From assembly GCF_000023025.1 (NCBI RefSeq), contig NC_012997.1, forward strand, positions 4,089,125 to 4,153,124: a stretch of 64,000 bases of DNA. The letters run 5' to 3'. A program made the position numbers and the translations under genes. Origin of the DNA: Teredinibacter turnerae T7901 (lineage in GTDB: Bacteria > Pseudomonadota > Gammaproteobacteria > Pseudomonadales > Cellvibrionaceae). The notes under the pieces are model-generated. The model was not told the origin of the DNA. It did not search any database and worked only from the letters and a program-made list of their open reading frames with translations. Below, piece by piece: positions 35,401 to 41,562 of the stretch; the first letter of the stretch is position 1; the number at the start of each line of letters is the position of its first letter.

Positions 35401-37093
35401 TCTGGATACGGCACTCACCGACAAGCTGTTGCACAACGCGTCTGCCGCAGAGATCGATCAACTGCAACGGGCCTTCGACGCCCTCTACGACGCCTATATG
35501 GCCGGGTACGCCACCACCCTGCTGGGGGGCAGCCTCGGTCGCTACCTGGATGGCGAGGAAAATCTGCAATATGTGGCCGCGCTTAGTCTGCTGTCCGGCA
35601 ATATCGGCAAACCCGGTGCGGGCCTGTCGCTGGGCGAAGACCTGCACCTGAACTTCAACAATCCGGGGTTTGCAGGCAGCCACGACACTCTGCGCCCCGA
35701 ACAAAACCCGCAACTGGGCGCGGTTGCCGAGCAGGAAACACTGAACCTCGCCGCCCTCAAAGCCGATGCGCCAGCCAACACCAAAGTCATGCTCTGGTTT
35801 GGCCTGGACCCGCTTACCCATTTGCCCGACGCCGACAATATTCAGACGCTGCTGGGCAGCGGCGGCACCCAGCTCAATATCCAGGTGACCACCACTCTCG
35901 ACGACTCCAGTCGTTACGCCGATATTATCCTGCCGGTAACCGACAGCCTGGGCAGCTACGACCTGCAACTGCACAAGCGCTCGCCCTGGATCAACCTCAG
36001 CCAGCCGCTGCTGCCCCTGCAGGACGCGGCCAAGCGCCCTCTGGCGCGCGTGCTTCACGAGCTGTTCGCAGCCATTCACGCCAAACTCAAAGACGACTTC
36101 GATGACGATCTCGCCCCCGTCATCAACGAGACCATCTACACCACCGGGCCCCTGCTGGTGAGCCGCGAACGGCGCCAGGCGTTTGCCGAGTTCTTCACCA
36201 GCGGTTCGCGCATACCCAACTTGCTGGTGGACCGCTTGCCGCGTAAAGAAGTTGCCAACGTCCACAGCCAGTTGCGCGACTGGTACGCCGATATTCACCG
36301 GGGTGAGCCCACCACCGATGCGGAAGACACGCTGGCGTTCGGTAATGGCGTGGCATTTTTCAACAGGATGCAGGTGGACTGGATTCTGGAAACCCTGTTT
36401 GCCCGTTACAGCGAACGTGAGGCGGTTGTATTGCTGTACAACCTGCTGGTGCGGGGCACTGCACTCGACCCGCAGCGGTTCACGGAAAATCAGCTGACCT
36501 TGCTCCCCGATGGCTGCAGCCCCTGGAGCGACAGGGTTGCGACCGGCAGCAACCTGGCAGACGTTAAAGGCAGCAGCGGATTTGCCCCCGAAAACACCGC
36601 CTACAGGGACGCGGTACTGGCCGTCGACAACGGCGGAGAGGGGCGCGGGTCATTCCCAATGCAGCTGCTGATGGCGCAGTCGCCAATTTACGCCTCCACC
36701 GCAATTCCGCTAAACCAGCAGGTACAGGCCGGTAACCCAAAGCGACCGGACATTTTCATCAACCCCCAAAGCCAGTCGGTTGCCGCGCTCAATTTGAGTG
36801 ATGGCGATACGGTGAAGCTCATCGGCAATCTGGCCTATACCGCGGATCAGGCGTTTATCCGTGAAATTACCGAAGCCACTGTGCATTTCGATGCAACCAT
36901 GGCGAAGGAAACCGTGTGGATGGGGTTCGGCTGGAACGGATTTAATCGCGGCGGCCAGCGCTTGATGCGCGGGATTCACAGCGAAGAAGGCGAGAGCCCC
37001 GCACTCTATGACAATTTGGTAAAAATTCTGGCGACAGCGACCGCCGCGCCCGCCAGTGCCGCCGACCGCGGCAACGCACCTGGAAAACGCTAG
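29399..37093 (+). CDS. Giant S8 (subtilisin-like) protease fused to a molybdopterin-oxidoreductase-like region
   Basis: A 2564-residue single frame starting on an ATGA overlap. Residues 1-310 hold the first part of an S8 protease: Asp133 in GVIDSGLDLRHP, His207 in NGHGSHVTGIATG, Asn306 in ALAAGND. The segment KPEIMAPGSGILAP starts at residue 1037, and Ser1576 sits in SGTSMAAPHIAGLAALL. The spacers (about 310-1035 and 1055-1570) are repeated beta-sandwich-like domains. Residues 1665-2564 resemble a molybdopterin oxidoreductase: cysteines 1665, 1669, 1673 and 1710 in a 4Fe-4S-like pattern, ADSIIVWGANLPAN, VIDPGLQG then QPGSDRHLAL, NIGKPGAGLSLGED (about 2068), SRYADIILPVTDS, and a C-terminal dinucleotide-binding domain (PDIFINPQSQSVAALNLSDG, about 2447). 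No signal peptide is seen. It may be cargo, a maturation protease or a structural component. A natural fusion of these two families in a tail cluster is not known to me. Confidence 0.85.
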   Translation: MNPAKLDPNLNMLFLLSDEEKRSLVEEQRLNLTLQNNQLQLTVSVTCSGELPAIDGVSLVNRQGELCTITATLDGLAQLSDVDSVIYIASVHAGRALMYRSRREIGATITDGQRIRNGSAPWDGTGTYVGVIDSGLDLRHPAFRKFPGGPTRVAVYWDRAATPRPGDTPGPGAIGVVYTRAQIDTYLLGAASTPPVIQPTSEDFNGHGSHVTGIATGATQANRGMAPGADIIFVRLLDQDISLIHDLCDWIFTQAGGPCAINISQGLSTGAQDGTSDVEVGLDNLLRDPATLAARPGRFIALAAGNDRQQNFKINTRVLPNGQAATQLIWVSPGANTATDEFEFWYPGLDQIAIRLISPLLAGNRITHWVDPHPTGCVERVSPGGFAPTTAGAAPVKRFDFGDGTSAFVSQSENPHNSDRQIVVRLQPPPAGNIAAGHWIIEFEGINALPAGGKLHGAIRKIAANAVADTFFRSVHETAQQVLVQPGRELQLDLSVQQRNLTPMPAELDIFIDYSEDDQLEVQLQPGADNGSPASAWIAHGPAITPTPAPVTAAGAVTGAGFPVNFPSTGFGIDQPTLINHRTLAGRKQIHIRLLQRPDPPNPNFDPEDGIYKIRLRTTAGSRAVPASVRLHQDRRDRSDYCRFLDTQFNQTTVPVFPDALQASVVSLLFGGGFTSESELRINVPGGDFARIRLRVPPLQPWRETGGWVVTPWISAGNIETAVPGALPVNGAPAAGAARQYVSGDIQITFNYPAPSAGSDGIATVLLENTTFGALTQGEWKVEFEGRNITAPISVVTTMNRHLDGDNSEGLAATAFSATTGFLPNTPFGSENIAFTVPRDTADTIDLELLYADSNEIELRMHPPEPGRLPYTCALGNVFHTDPGAANPAVGAQGVTGALPGGTTVSCNMPAASAAPGLRRALISIRRPAGSAAFHPTGLWRLEVIPVQVPGDKKLVARLFSVGHGANFLVVRPDDIENGKSTLCSPSTAREPMTVGNGLPGLYPLSFPAQDSSAGPLRNATRMRLNGHLRRWLKYAKPEIMAPGSGILAPCSGLTELWSVRGAPLAWAGFAIGDNKFRGMRATWPLLTTGERTETQNVLPAPSAGTLTQTQWSFTLPASASGVIRFEIRYPAARIFGVRLEQPGTAAAPNRTHAVLPNGSERIVAGAGLAAGANAPDHPHGSGRLYAMGDTTDIIIRQTGAGLAHIELRSGFQFEAGEWRIVVQHDEVFPAAVPVSLEAFPPVSGVGWPKFLGGAAPRLTFPMAQAAAAANPTLHNIPFTVPVGIVADVQIRIRYTAGAHVFGVLMFDPAGQHTTAIDSNSGTVAVGGSVGSVAVANGRRYNFGSGNRVTIVHTPGAATITFQRGTSATHNISPGAWLMRMFNSNTATPAAPVDITYDLAPGFHDAPLFLQPEGRTPYTFRRAQNLATGVVQEWDFLMPHGRHDPLQIELIYDARDTLEIQLNIAGGGRTEPVALGNAIVAGAAGTTLADVAATAPPAPREFADPDRFRIQIDHSVHPQSTLRNRALITITTNSDLPIPAGTWQLRLNPTTVAAASHGVAEAFMVEMAFQRLSGTSMAAPHIAGLAALLLQQDTAQTHADIKQRMLQHATSSVISRSNQTQTPNQWDPVAGWGYVDAKATLLSHPGGLLHRQGQPPAAAGKTTGCPVACEDNCLNEGVMAGDRLDDLVCSPRAPYNRSPAAPGQATMPPCPRLQSYLAHHHTDPFTGGDTASLQARSSTALTQPLMRERAHRGSLDGFRPVPWEEVYTTLAEQFVEQWSSTGTVLVLEDKPDAGLVREMLFNRFVHHLHRLLTASNKVSKCSFTTKRKVDVLGSRVPFGSPFNGAGFHGLQELLSNNHGRLLGRGDLSLADSIIVWGANLPANAQALWRSLAAVHAARPQTVKVFVIDPGLQGIPDFVRRISIQPGSDRHLALALMLKMAGNTGHATATRQLPEDPRFTDASRGLQTLLSAEIAQLGDFVTHVRTVAADYLQIAAPGAPVRLDTALTDKLLHNASAAEIDQLQRAFDALYDAYMAGYATTLLGGSLGRYLDGEENLQYVAALSLLSGNIGKPGAGLSLGEDLHLNFNNPGFAGSHDTLRPEQNPQLGAVAEQETLNLAALKADAPANTKVMLWFGLDPLTHLPDADNIQTLLGSGGTQLNIQVTTTLDDSSRYADIILPVTDSLGSYDLQLHKRSPWINLSQPLLPLQDAAKRPLARVLHELFAAIHAKLKDDFDDDLAPVINETIYTTGPLLVSRERRQAFAEFFTSGSRIPNLLVDRLPRKEVANVHSQLRDWYADIHRGEPTTDAEDTLAFGNGVAFFNRMQVDWILETLFARYSEREAVVLLYNLLVRGTALDPQRFTENQLTLLPDGCSPWSDRVATGSNLADVKGSSGFAPENTAYRDAVLAVDNGGEGRGSFPMQLLMAQSPIYASTAIPLNQQVQAGNPKRPDIFINPQSQSVAALNLSDGDTVKLIGNLAYTADQAFIREITEATVHFDATMAKETVWMGFGWNGFNRGGQRLMRGIHSEEGESPALYDNLVKILATATAAPASAADRGNAPGKR

Positions 37094-37141
37094 CAAGAAC
37101 GCAACAAGGCGCCATTAACCAGGCCGAATAAGCAGAAATTC

Positions 37142-38257
37142 ATGGACGCAATTATGAGTTTGACGGATTTTCTCAGCAGTACCGATGCCCCTATCGCCGT
37201 GCGCAAACCGCAGGCGAAGGTCGCGTTTGGCGCGGCGGCCCCCAGTGGCCTGGCGATCGATATCCCGTTGCTGAGCCCCGCCGCAGACCCCTGGGCGCGC
37301 AGTCTGGTTAGCGTTGTCAGCCGCTGCGCGCTGGCACCTCACGTAGACATTACGCACCTGCAAACCGCGAGCGACACACAAGCGCCAGCAGTAGCCCTGG
37401 ATGACACTGGCAGCATCGACCTGGGCTATCAAGATGAGGGCACGCATCCGGTGATGCATGGCCACATTCATCAGCTCAGTTTAACAACGCACCACGCCAC
37501 CACAGTAACCGTTGCCAATGGCGGCGCCTTACTCAGCCAGCTGCGCCTGAACCAGAGCTATGAGCAGCAAACCGCCGGCGACCTGGTTGCCGACCTGTGC
37601 AACCAGGCAGGCGTTGCCCTGGGCACGGTGGAGTCCGGCATCGACTACCCCTTTTACGTGATCGACGACCGTATCAACGCTTTCCAGCATATTCACCGTC
37701 TCGCCCGCCACTGCGGCTATCTGGCCTATTTCGATACCACCGGCGCACTCTATTTCGGGCCCGCCCAGGCCGGGGCCGCAGTACAAAGCTTCAGCTACCA
37801 CAACGATATTCTGCGTTTGAGTGTACGGCAGTCCACCGGAGCCAGCGCCGCAGTGACGGTAACCGGAGCAGGTGCAGCGGGCGCCCAGGGGCAGGACGCC
37901 TGGAGCTGGCTGGTGAAAGATCCGGCGGGCGTTACCGCCAGCGCAGGTGATGGCCGCGCCCGCCGCTATCGCGCACCCGCGCTGCGCAGTGTAGACGCGG
38001 TACAAGCCTGTGCCGCCGGGCTGGCCAATGCATGCAGCGCCTTGGCATTGCGCGGCGAAATAGTCACGCCGGGCGCGCCCCTGGTTGTTGTCGGCAGCCG
38101 TATTGCCATCAGCGAAGCACCGGGGTCAGAGATGAACGGCGAATTCCTGGTAACCCAGGTATGCCATACCTACACCAAGGCCGCAGGCTTCATCAGTGTG
38201 ATTCAGTTTACCCAATCGACGAGCAGCGGCAGTGCGTTGCTGGGCGGCCTGCTGTGA
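37142..38257 (+). CDS. Baseplate hub protein, gpD/gp44-like (VgrG N-terminal type)
   Basis: A 371-residue hub protein related to P2 gpD and Mu gp44 and to the N-terminal part of VgrG. It forms the trimeric hub that adapts the six-fold tube to the three-fold spike. Visible features are the beta-rich N-terminal half, the segment LRLNQSYEQQTAGDLVADLCNQ (cut here: residues about 135-156), and YPFYVIDDRINAFQHIHRLA followed by GYLAYFDTTGALYFG, which are hallmark hub motifs. An ATG 4 codons downstream (37154) is an equal start candidate. Its stop overlaps the GTG of the spike gene (GTGA). Confidence 0.82.
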   Translation: MDAIMSLTDFLSSTDAPIAVRKPQAKVAFGAAAPSGLAIDIPLLSPAADPWARSLVSVVSRCALAPHVDITHLQTASDTQAPAVALDDTGSIDLGYQDEGTHPVMHGHIHQLSLTTHHATTVTVANGGALLSQLRLNQSYEQQTAGDLVADLCNQAGVALGTVESGIDYPFYVIDDRINAFQHIHRLARHCGYLAYFDTTGALYFGPAQAGAAVQSFSYHNDILRLSVRQSTGASAAVTVTGAGAAGAQGQDAWSWLVKDPAGVTASAGDGRARRYRAPALRSVDAVQACAAGLANACSALALRGEIVTPGAPLVVVGSRIAISEAPGSEMNGEFLVTQVCHTYTKAAGFISVIQFTQSTSSGSALLGGLL

Positions 38258-38889
38258 GCGCCAACCTCAGCCTGTTCGACACCATCCGCTGCATTGTGCA
38301 GGAAGAACTGATGCGCGCACGCCAGGCGGAACTTGCGGTAGTGCAGGAGCAACACCCCCACGCGGACGACGCGGACACCGACAACTACGCCTGCACCGTG
38401 GCCCTGCGGGATTCCGGCATCGTGCTCAAGCAGGTGCCGGTGGCAACCCCGCATATTGGTTGTGCCGCAATCCCGGAAATCGGCGAGTTGGTACTGGTGC
38501 AGTTTATTGGTGGCGATATCAATGCACCGGTGATCAGCGGGCGCCTGTACAACGACGAAGACCGGCCGCCCGCGAACGCAGCGCAGCAGATGATCACCCA
38601 TCTACCCGCCAGTGCCAGCGCTGAGGAAGCCCTGCACCTGGAGTTGAACAGCGGCGATACCAAGTCTGCGGTATTGAATATTGGCAGCGCGGTAAAAGTG
38701 CTGCTGGCAGACGACGACCCGGCAGTGACAGTGAACGTGGGCGATGGCGCCGCGGTGATCACCATCACCCCCGGGGGAGAAATCACCATTGAAAGCCAGA
38801 GCGATATGAAATTTATCAGCGCCGCCAACCTGGATCTGGAAGCCTCCGGCGATCTAAACCTGAAAGGCGCAACGATCAACCTCAACTAA
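38254..38889 (+). CDS. Central spike protein, gpV/gp45-like
   Basis: A 211-residue protein starting with GTG on a GTGA overlap with the hub gene. An OB-fold segment in the first 130 residues (IPEIGELVLVQFIGGDINAPVI, given in part) and a strand-repeat C terminus (GGEITIESQSDMKF, NLDLEASGDLNLKG) form the typical gpV/gp45 spike: an OB domain followed by a triple beta-helix. It is the needle of the particle and receives the PAAR tip encoded just downstream. In VgrG proteins, hub and spike are fused; here they are separate, as in P2 and Mu. Confidence 0.82.
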   Translation: MSANLSLFDTIRCIVQEELMRARQAELAVVQEQHPHADDADTDNYACTVALRDSGIVLKQVPVATPHIGCAAIPEIGELVLVQFIGGDINAPVISGRLYNDEDRPPANAAQQMITHLPASASAEEALHLELNSGDTKSAVLNIGSAVKVLLADDDPAVTVNVGDGAAVITITPGGEITIESQSDMKFISAANLDLEASGDLNLKGATINLN

Positions 38890-38948
38890 CAGCCGAAGCC
38901 AGCGAGCTAAACAACCTAAATAAACAAGCGGAAGTCAGCACCAAACTT

Positions 38949-39341
38949 ATGGGACAGCCAGCAGCAAAACAAGACGACCAAGTGGTGGGCGTAGACATCC
39001 ACATTGTGATGATTCCTTCGCCTGGCGGGCCAGTGCCCACGCCACTGCCCAACCCGTTCAGCGGCAAGCTGGACGGCGAGTTGAGTGGCGACGTGAATAT
39101 TGAGGGTAAAGCGGCGGCCACCGAAGGCAGCACCGCAACCAATTCGCCCTCACACATCCCCAGTGGGGGCAACTTTCAGAATCAACCGGACAACAAGGGC
39201 ACGGTAAAAATGGGCAGCAGCACCGTGTTTATTAATGGCAAAGCCGCAGCACGCGCGGGCGATACCGTGGAAACCTGCAACGACCCCAGCGCCGCGCCAG
39301 TGGGCAGCATTATCGCGGTGGGAACCGTGTTTATCGGCTAG
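38949..39341 (+). CDS. PAAR-like spike tip protein
   Basis: A 130-residue PAAR/DUF4150-like protein. It has glycine-rich short repeats with IPSPGGPVPTPLPNPFSG near the start and SSTVFINGKAAARAGDTVETCND, of which the AARAGD turn is the usual PAAR signature, and it ends in GSIIAVGTVFIG. PAAR proteins cap the spike with a zinc-bound sharp point and may carry effector domains; this one is bare. It follows the spike gene at 59 nt and precedes the gp25-like wedge gene by 12 nt. Confidence 0.82.
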   Translation: MGQPAAKQDDQVVGVDIHIVMIPSPGGPVPTPLPNPFSGKLDGELSGDVNIEGKAAATEGSTATNSPSHIPSGGNFQNQPDNKGTVKMGSSTVFINGKAAARAGDTVETCNDPSAAPVGSIIAVGTVFIG

Positions 39342-39353
39342 ACGGAAGGCATT

Positions 39354-39806
39354 ATGCGAGCACCTCAGTTACTCACAGACATAGCGATCGACGTGCACCA
39401 TCGCGAGCTGCGCCCGGTTTACCGCATCAACACCCAGCGCAAGTGGGTGCTGGGCGGCGAAGCCCTGGCACTGGATATGGCCACGATCAGCGACCGCGAC
39501 AACCTCGGCCAAGCCATCATCATCCGCCTGTTGACCCCGCGCGGCGAACTGGCGGCCCTCGGCCATCCGCAGTACGGCTCGCGCCTGCACGAGATTGTCG
39601 GCCGCACCAATACCGCCAGCACACGGGACTTGGCGCGCCTTTACATTCTCGAGAGCCTGCAGCAGGAAGCGCGCATCGACACGATTGAGTCGGTTGCTAT
39701 CACACCCTCGCCCGGCAGGCGCTCAAGTATCGACGTCAGCATCGACGTGCGCCCCTTGGGCGCTGTGGAAACCCTCACTATCGGGCCGATAGTGCTAGAG
39801 ATTTAG
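39354..39806 (+). CDS. Baseplate wedge protein, gp25/gpW-like
   Basis: A 150-residue member of the gp25/GPW family, present in every contractile machine, which links the baseplate wedge to the first sheath ring. It shows the family segments DRDNLGQAIIIRLLTPRGEL and GSRLHEIVGRTNT, then the strand RRSSIDVSIDVRPLG. The family's short lysozyme-like name is historical; it is structural. The ATG has GGAAGG upstream, and the next gene starts 11 nt later. Confidence 0.88.
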   Translation: MRAPQLLTDIAIDVHHRELRPVYRINTQRKWVLGGEALALDMATISDRDNLGQAIIIRLLTPRGELAALGHPQYGSRLHEIVGRTNTASTRDLARLYILESLQQEARIDTIESVAITPSPGRRSSIDVSIDVRPLGAVETLTIGPIVLEI

Positions 39807-39817
39807 GAGTCAGCAAG

Positions 39818-41560
39818 GTGAGCTTCAGACGCAAAAACTACATCGAGGTGATGGATAACATTCTCACCGGCATCGTCGGCGGTGTAACCGCGGAGACCCA
39901 CGCCTTCCCTCCCGCCAACGGCAGTGAAGCGCCGTTCACCCACGCGCTGGAACACACGCCGGTGAAAAATATTGTGGCGGTGGATGGCCTGCGCAATGGC
40001 ACCGCCTTCCGCTTTAGCGCGGGCAATGACTACGCCCTGGCCGACGACAAGGCCACCCTGGAGTGGCTGGAGGGCGGCAACCTGCCCGACAAGGGCAGCC
40101 TTATCTACCTCAGTTATCAGCTCGAAAATGCCACCACCCGGCTCAACGATTTACACGTGGGCAGCGTGACCCGCACCCTGGCGGAATCCGTCGGGCTGGA
40201 AATCTCGCGCCTCTATGCCCAGCTCGAAGCGGTGTACAACGCGGGGTTTATCAACAGTGCCAGCGGCTCTTCACTGGACAAGGTGGTGGCGCTGCTCGGT
40301 ATAGAGCGCACCCGCGCCGGACGCTTTGAATGCGAACTGGAATTCACCCGCGCCAACGGCACCCGCGGCAGCATTACCATTCCCCGCGGCACCCGCGTAC
40401 TTAACGACAGCGGCAAAGTCGAATACGAAACCACCGCCGAAACCGTGCTGCAAAACGGCCAGGCAAAAGCGCGGGTAAAAGCGCGCGATGTGGAAAACGA
40501 CTCCAGCGGCGTCGACGCCAACACGCTGACATTAATGGCCAAGCCCATCGCCGGTATCGCCCAGGTGACCAACCTCAGTGCTGCCGCCATTGGCAGCGAA
40601 GATGAAAGCGACGTGCAATTGCGCGCGCGCGCGAAAAACTTTCTCCACGGCAGCGAACGCGCCACCCTCACCGCAATTCAGGAGGCGGTAGTGCGACAAG
40701 GGGTGCAGGCCGATGTGTACGAAGTGGCGGGGCAGCCCGGCGTGGTGGAAGTTGCCCCCCATGTGGATAACCTCAGCGACGAGCTGCTGTTACAGGTGGA
40801 AAAAGCCATCGCCGATGTGAAACCGGCCGGAGTGAAGGTCAACCTGCTCACCGAAGTTCCGCCGCAGAAAATCCGCATGCGACTACGCATCGACACCAAC
40901 AGCACCCTGCTCGAAACCGAGTTGCGCGGTATTCAGGACAGCATTCAACAGCAGGTCGGCGACTATTTCGCGTCTCTGCCGGTTAAAGAAAATGGCAGCG
41001 TGAACAAGGTAATCGGGTTGGTTCTGGGCAATGCGGGCGTGAACGATATGCAAATACTCGGTGTGACCGACGGCAGCGATACGCCGCTCGATTTCAGCAC
41101 CGGCAGCCTCGGCCTCGCGGGGCAGACAACTACCTTGGATGAGCTGGAAATTATCGACCCCAACCTGCCCACCCACCTGCAAATTGTGGTTGCAGCGCCC
41201 GCCGACGCCGAGCTGGTTGACGAACCTGCGGTCGACAGCGCCATGGTCGCCTTGCTGGCGGTGGTGAACGAACAAAATCGCGATGGCGCACATGCAGTCC
41301 AGCAGTTCACCTATCAACAGCTGCTGTACCTGTTACCCCTCCCCGTTGTTGGCAAGCCGCAAGGCAACCTGCAAACCCTGCAGGCGAACCCCGCGACTGT
41401 GCTGCCCACCGCAGCGGGCGTGCAGCCCTACGAGGTGCAGTTTATTTTCACCCAGGAAAGCGGCCTCAGCCAAACCCTGAGCGGCGATGACGCGCTTTAC
41501 GCCATCACCGCCTTTGAGCGCCTGACTTTCGACACAATTACCGTCACGGAGCTGGTTTGA
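39818..41560 (+). CDS. Baseplate assembly protein J-like (gpJ/gp47)
   Basis: A 580-residue wedge protein of the gpJ/T4 gp6 class. It starts with GTG after an AGGAGTCAGCAAG ribosome site. Recognisable are SSLDKVVALLGIERTRAG (about 150), the strand-rich middle with TIPRGTRVLNDSG, and the helical dimerisation segment GSERATLTAIQEAVVRQGVQ (about 285-305). The C-terminal 150 residues after about 430 extend beyond Mu gp47 and P2 gpJ and are not recognised. It forms the outer baseplate ring with gp25 and gpI. Confidence 0.85.
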   Translation: MSFRRKNYIEVMDNILTGIVGGVTAETHAFPPANGSEAPFTHALEHTPVKNIVAVDGLRNGTAFRFSAGNDYALADDKATLEWLEGGNLPDKGSLIYLSYQLENATTRLNDLHVGSVTRTLAESVGLEISRLYAQLEAVYNAGFINSASGSSLDKVVALLGIERTRAGRFECELEFTRANGTRGSITIPRGTRVLNDSGKVEYETTAETVLQNGQAKARVKARDVENDSSGVDANTLTLMAKPIAGIAQVTNLSAAAIGSEDESDVQLRARAKNFLHGSERATLTAIQEAVVRQGVQADVYEVAGQPGVVEVAPHVDNLSDELLLQVEKAIADVKPAGVKVNLLTEVPPQKIRMRLRIDTNSTLLETELRGIQDSIQQQVGDYFASLPVKENGSVNKVIGLVLGNAGVNDMQILGVTDGSDTPLDFSTGSLGLAGQTTTLDELEIIDPNLPTHLQIVVAAPADAELVDEPAVDSAMVALLAVVNEQNRDGAHAVQQFTYQQLLYLLPLPVVGKPQGNLQTLQANPATVLPTAAGVQPYEVQFIFTQESGLSQTLSGDDALYAITAFERLTFDTITVTELV

Positions 41561-41562
41561 GC

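Noticed and set aside
33383-36298. Long minus-strand reading frames of 315 and 365 codons inside the protease/Mo gene
   Set aside because: They are shadows of the GC-rich plus-strand gene. The plus-strand frame has clear family motifs, and the minus frames show low-complexity Gly/Ala/Arg sequence and no motif.
34421-37093. Possible separate start for the Mo-like half (ATG at about 34430 with AAGG in front)
   Set aside because: It would drop three of the four cluster cysteines, and the frame upstream is open and coding without a stop, so one long protein is the simpler reading. N-terminal sequencing could still overturn this.
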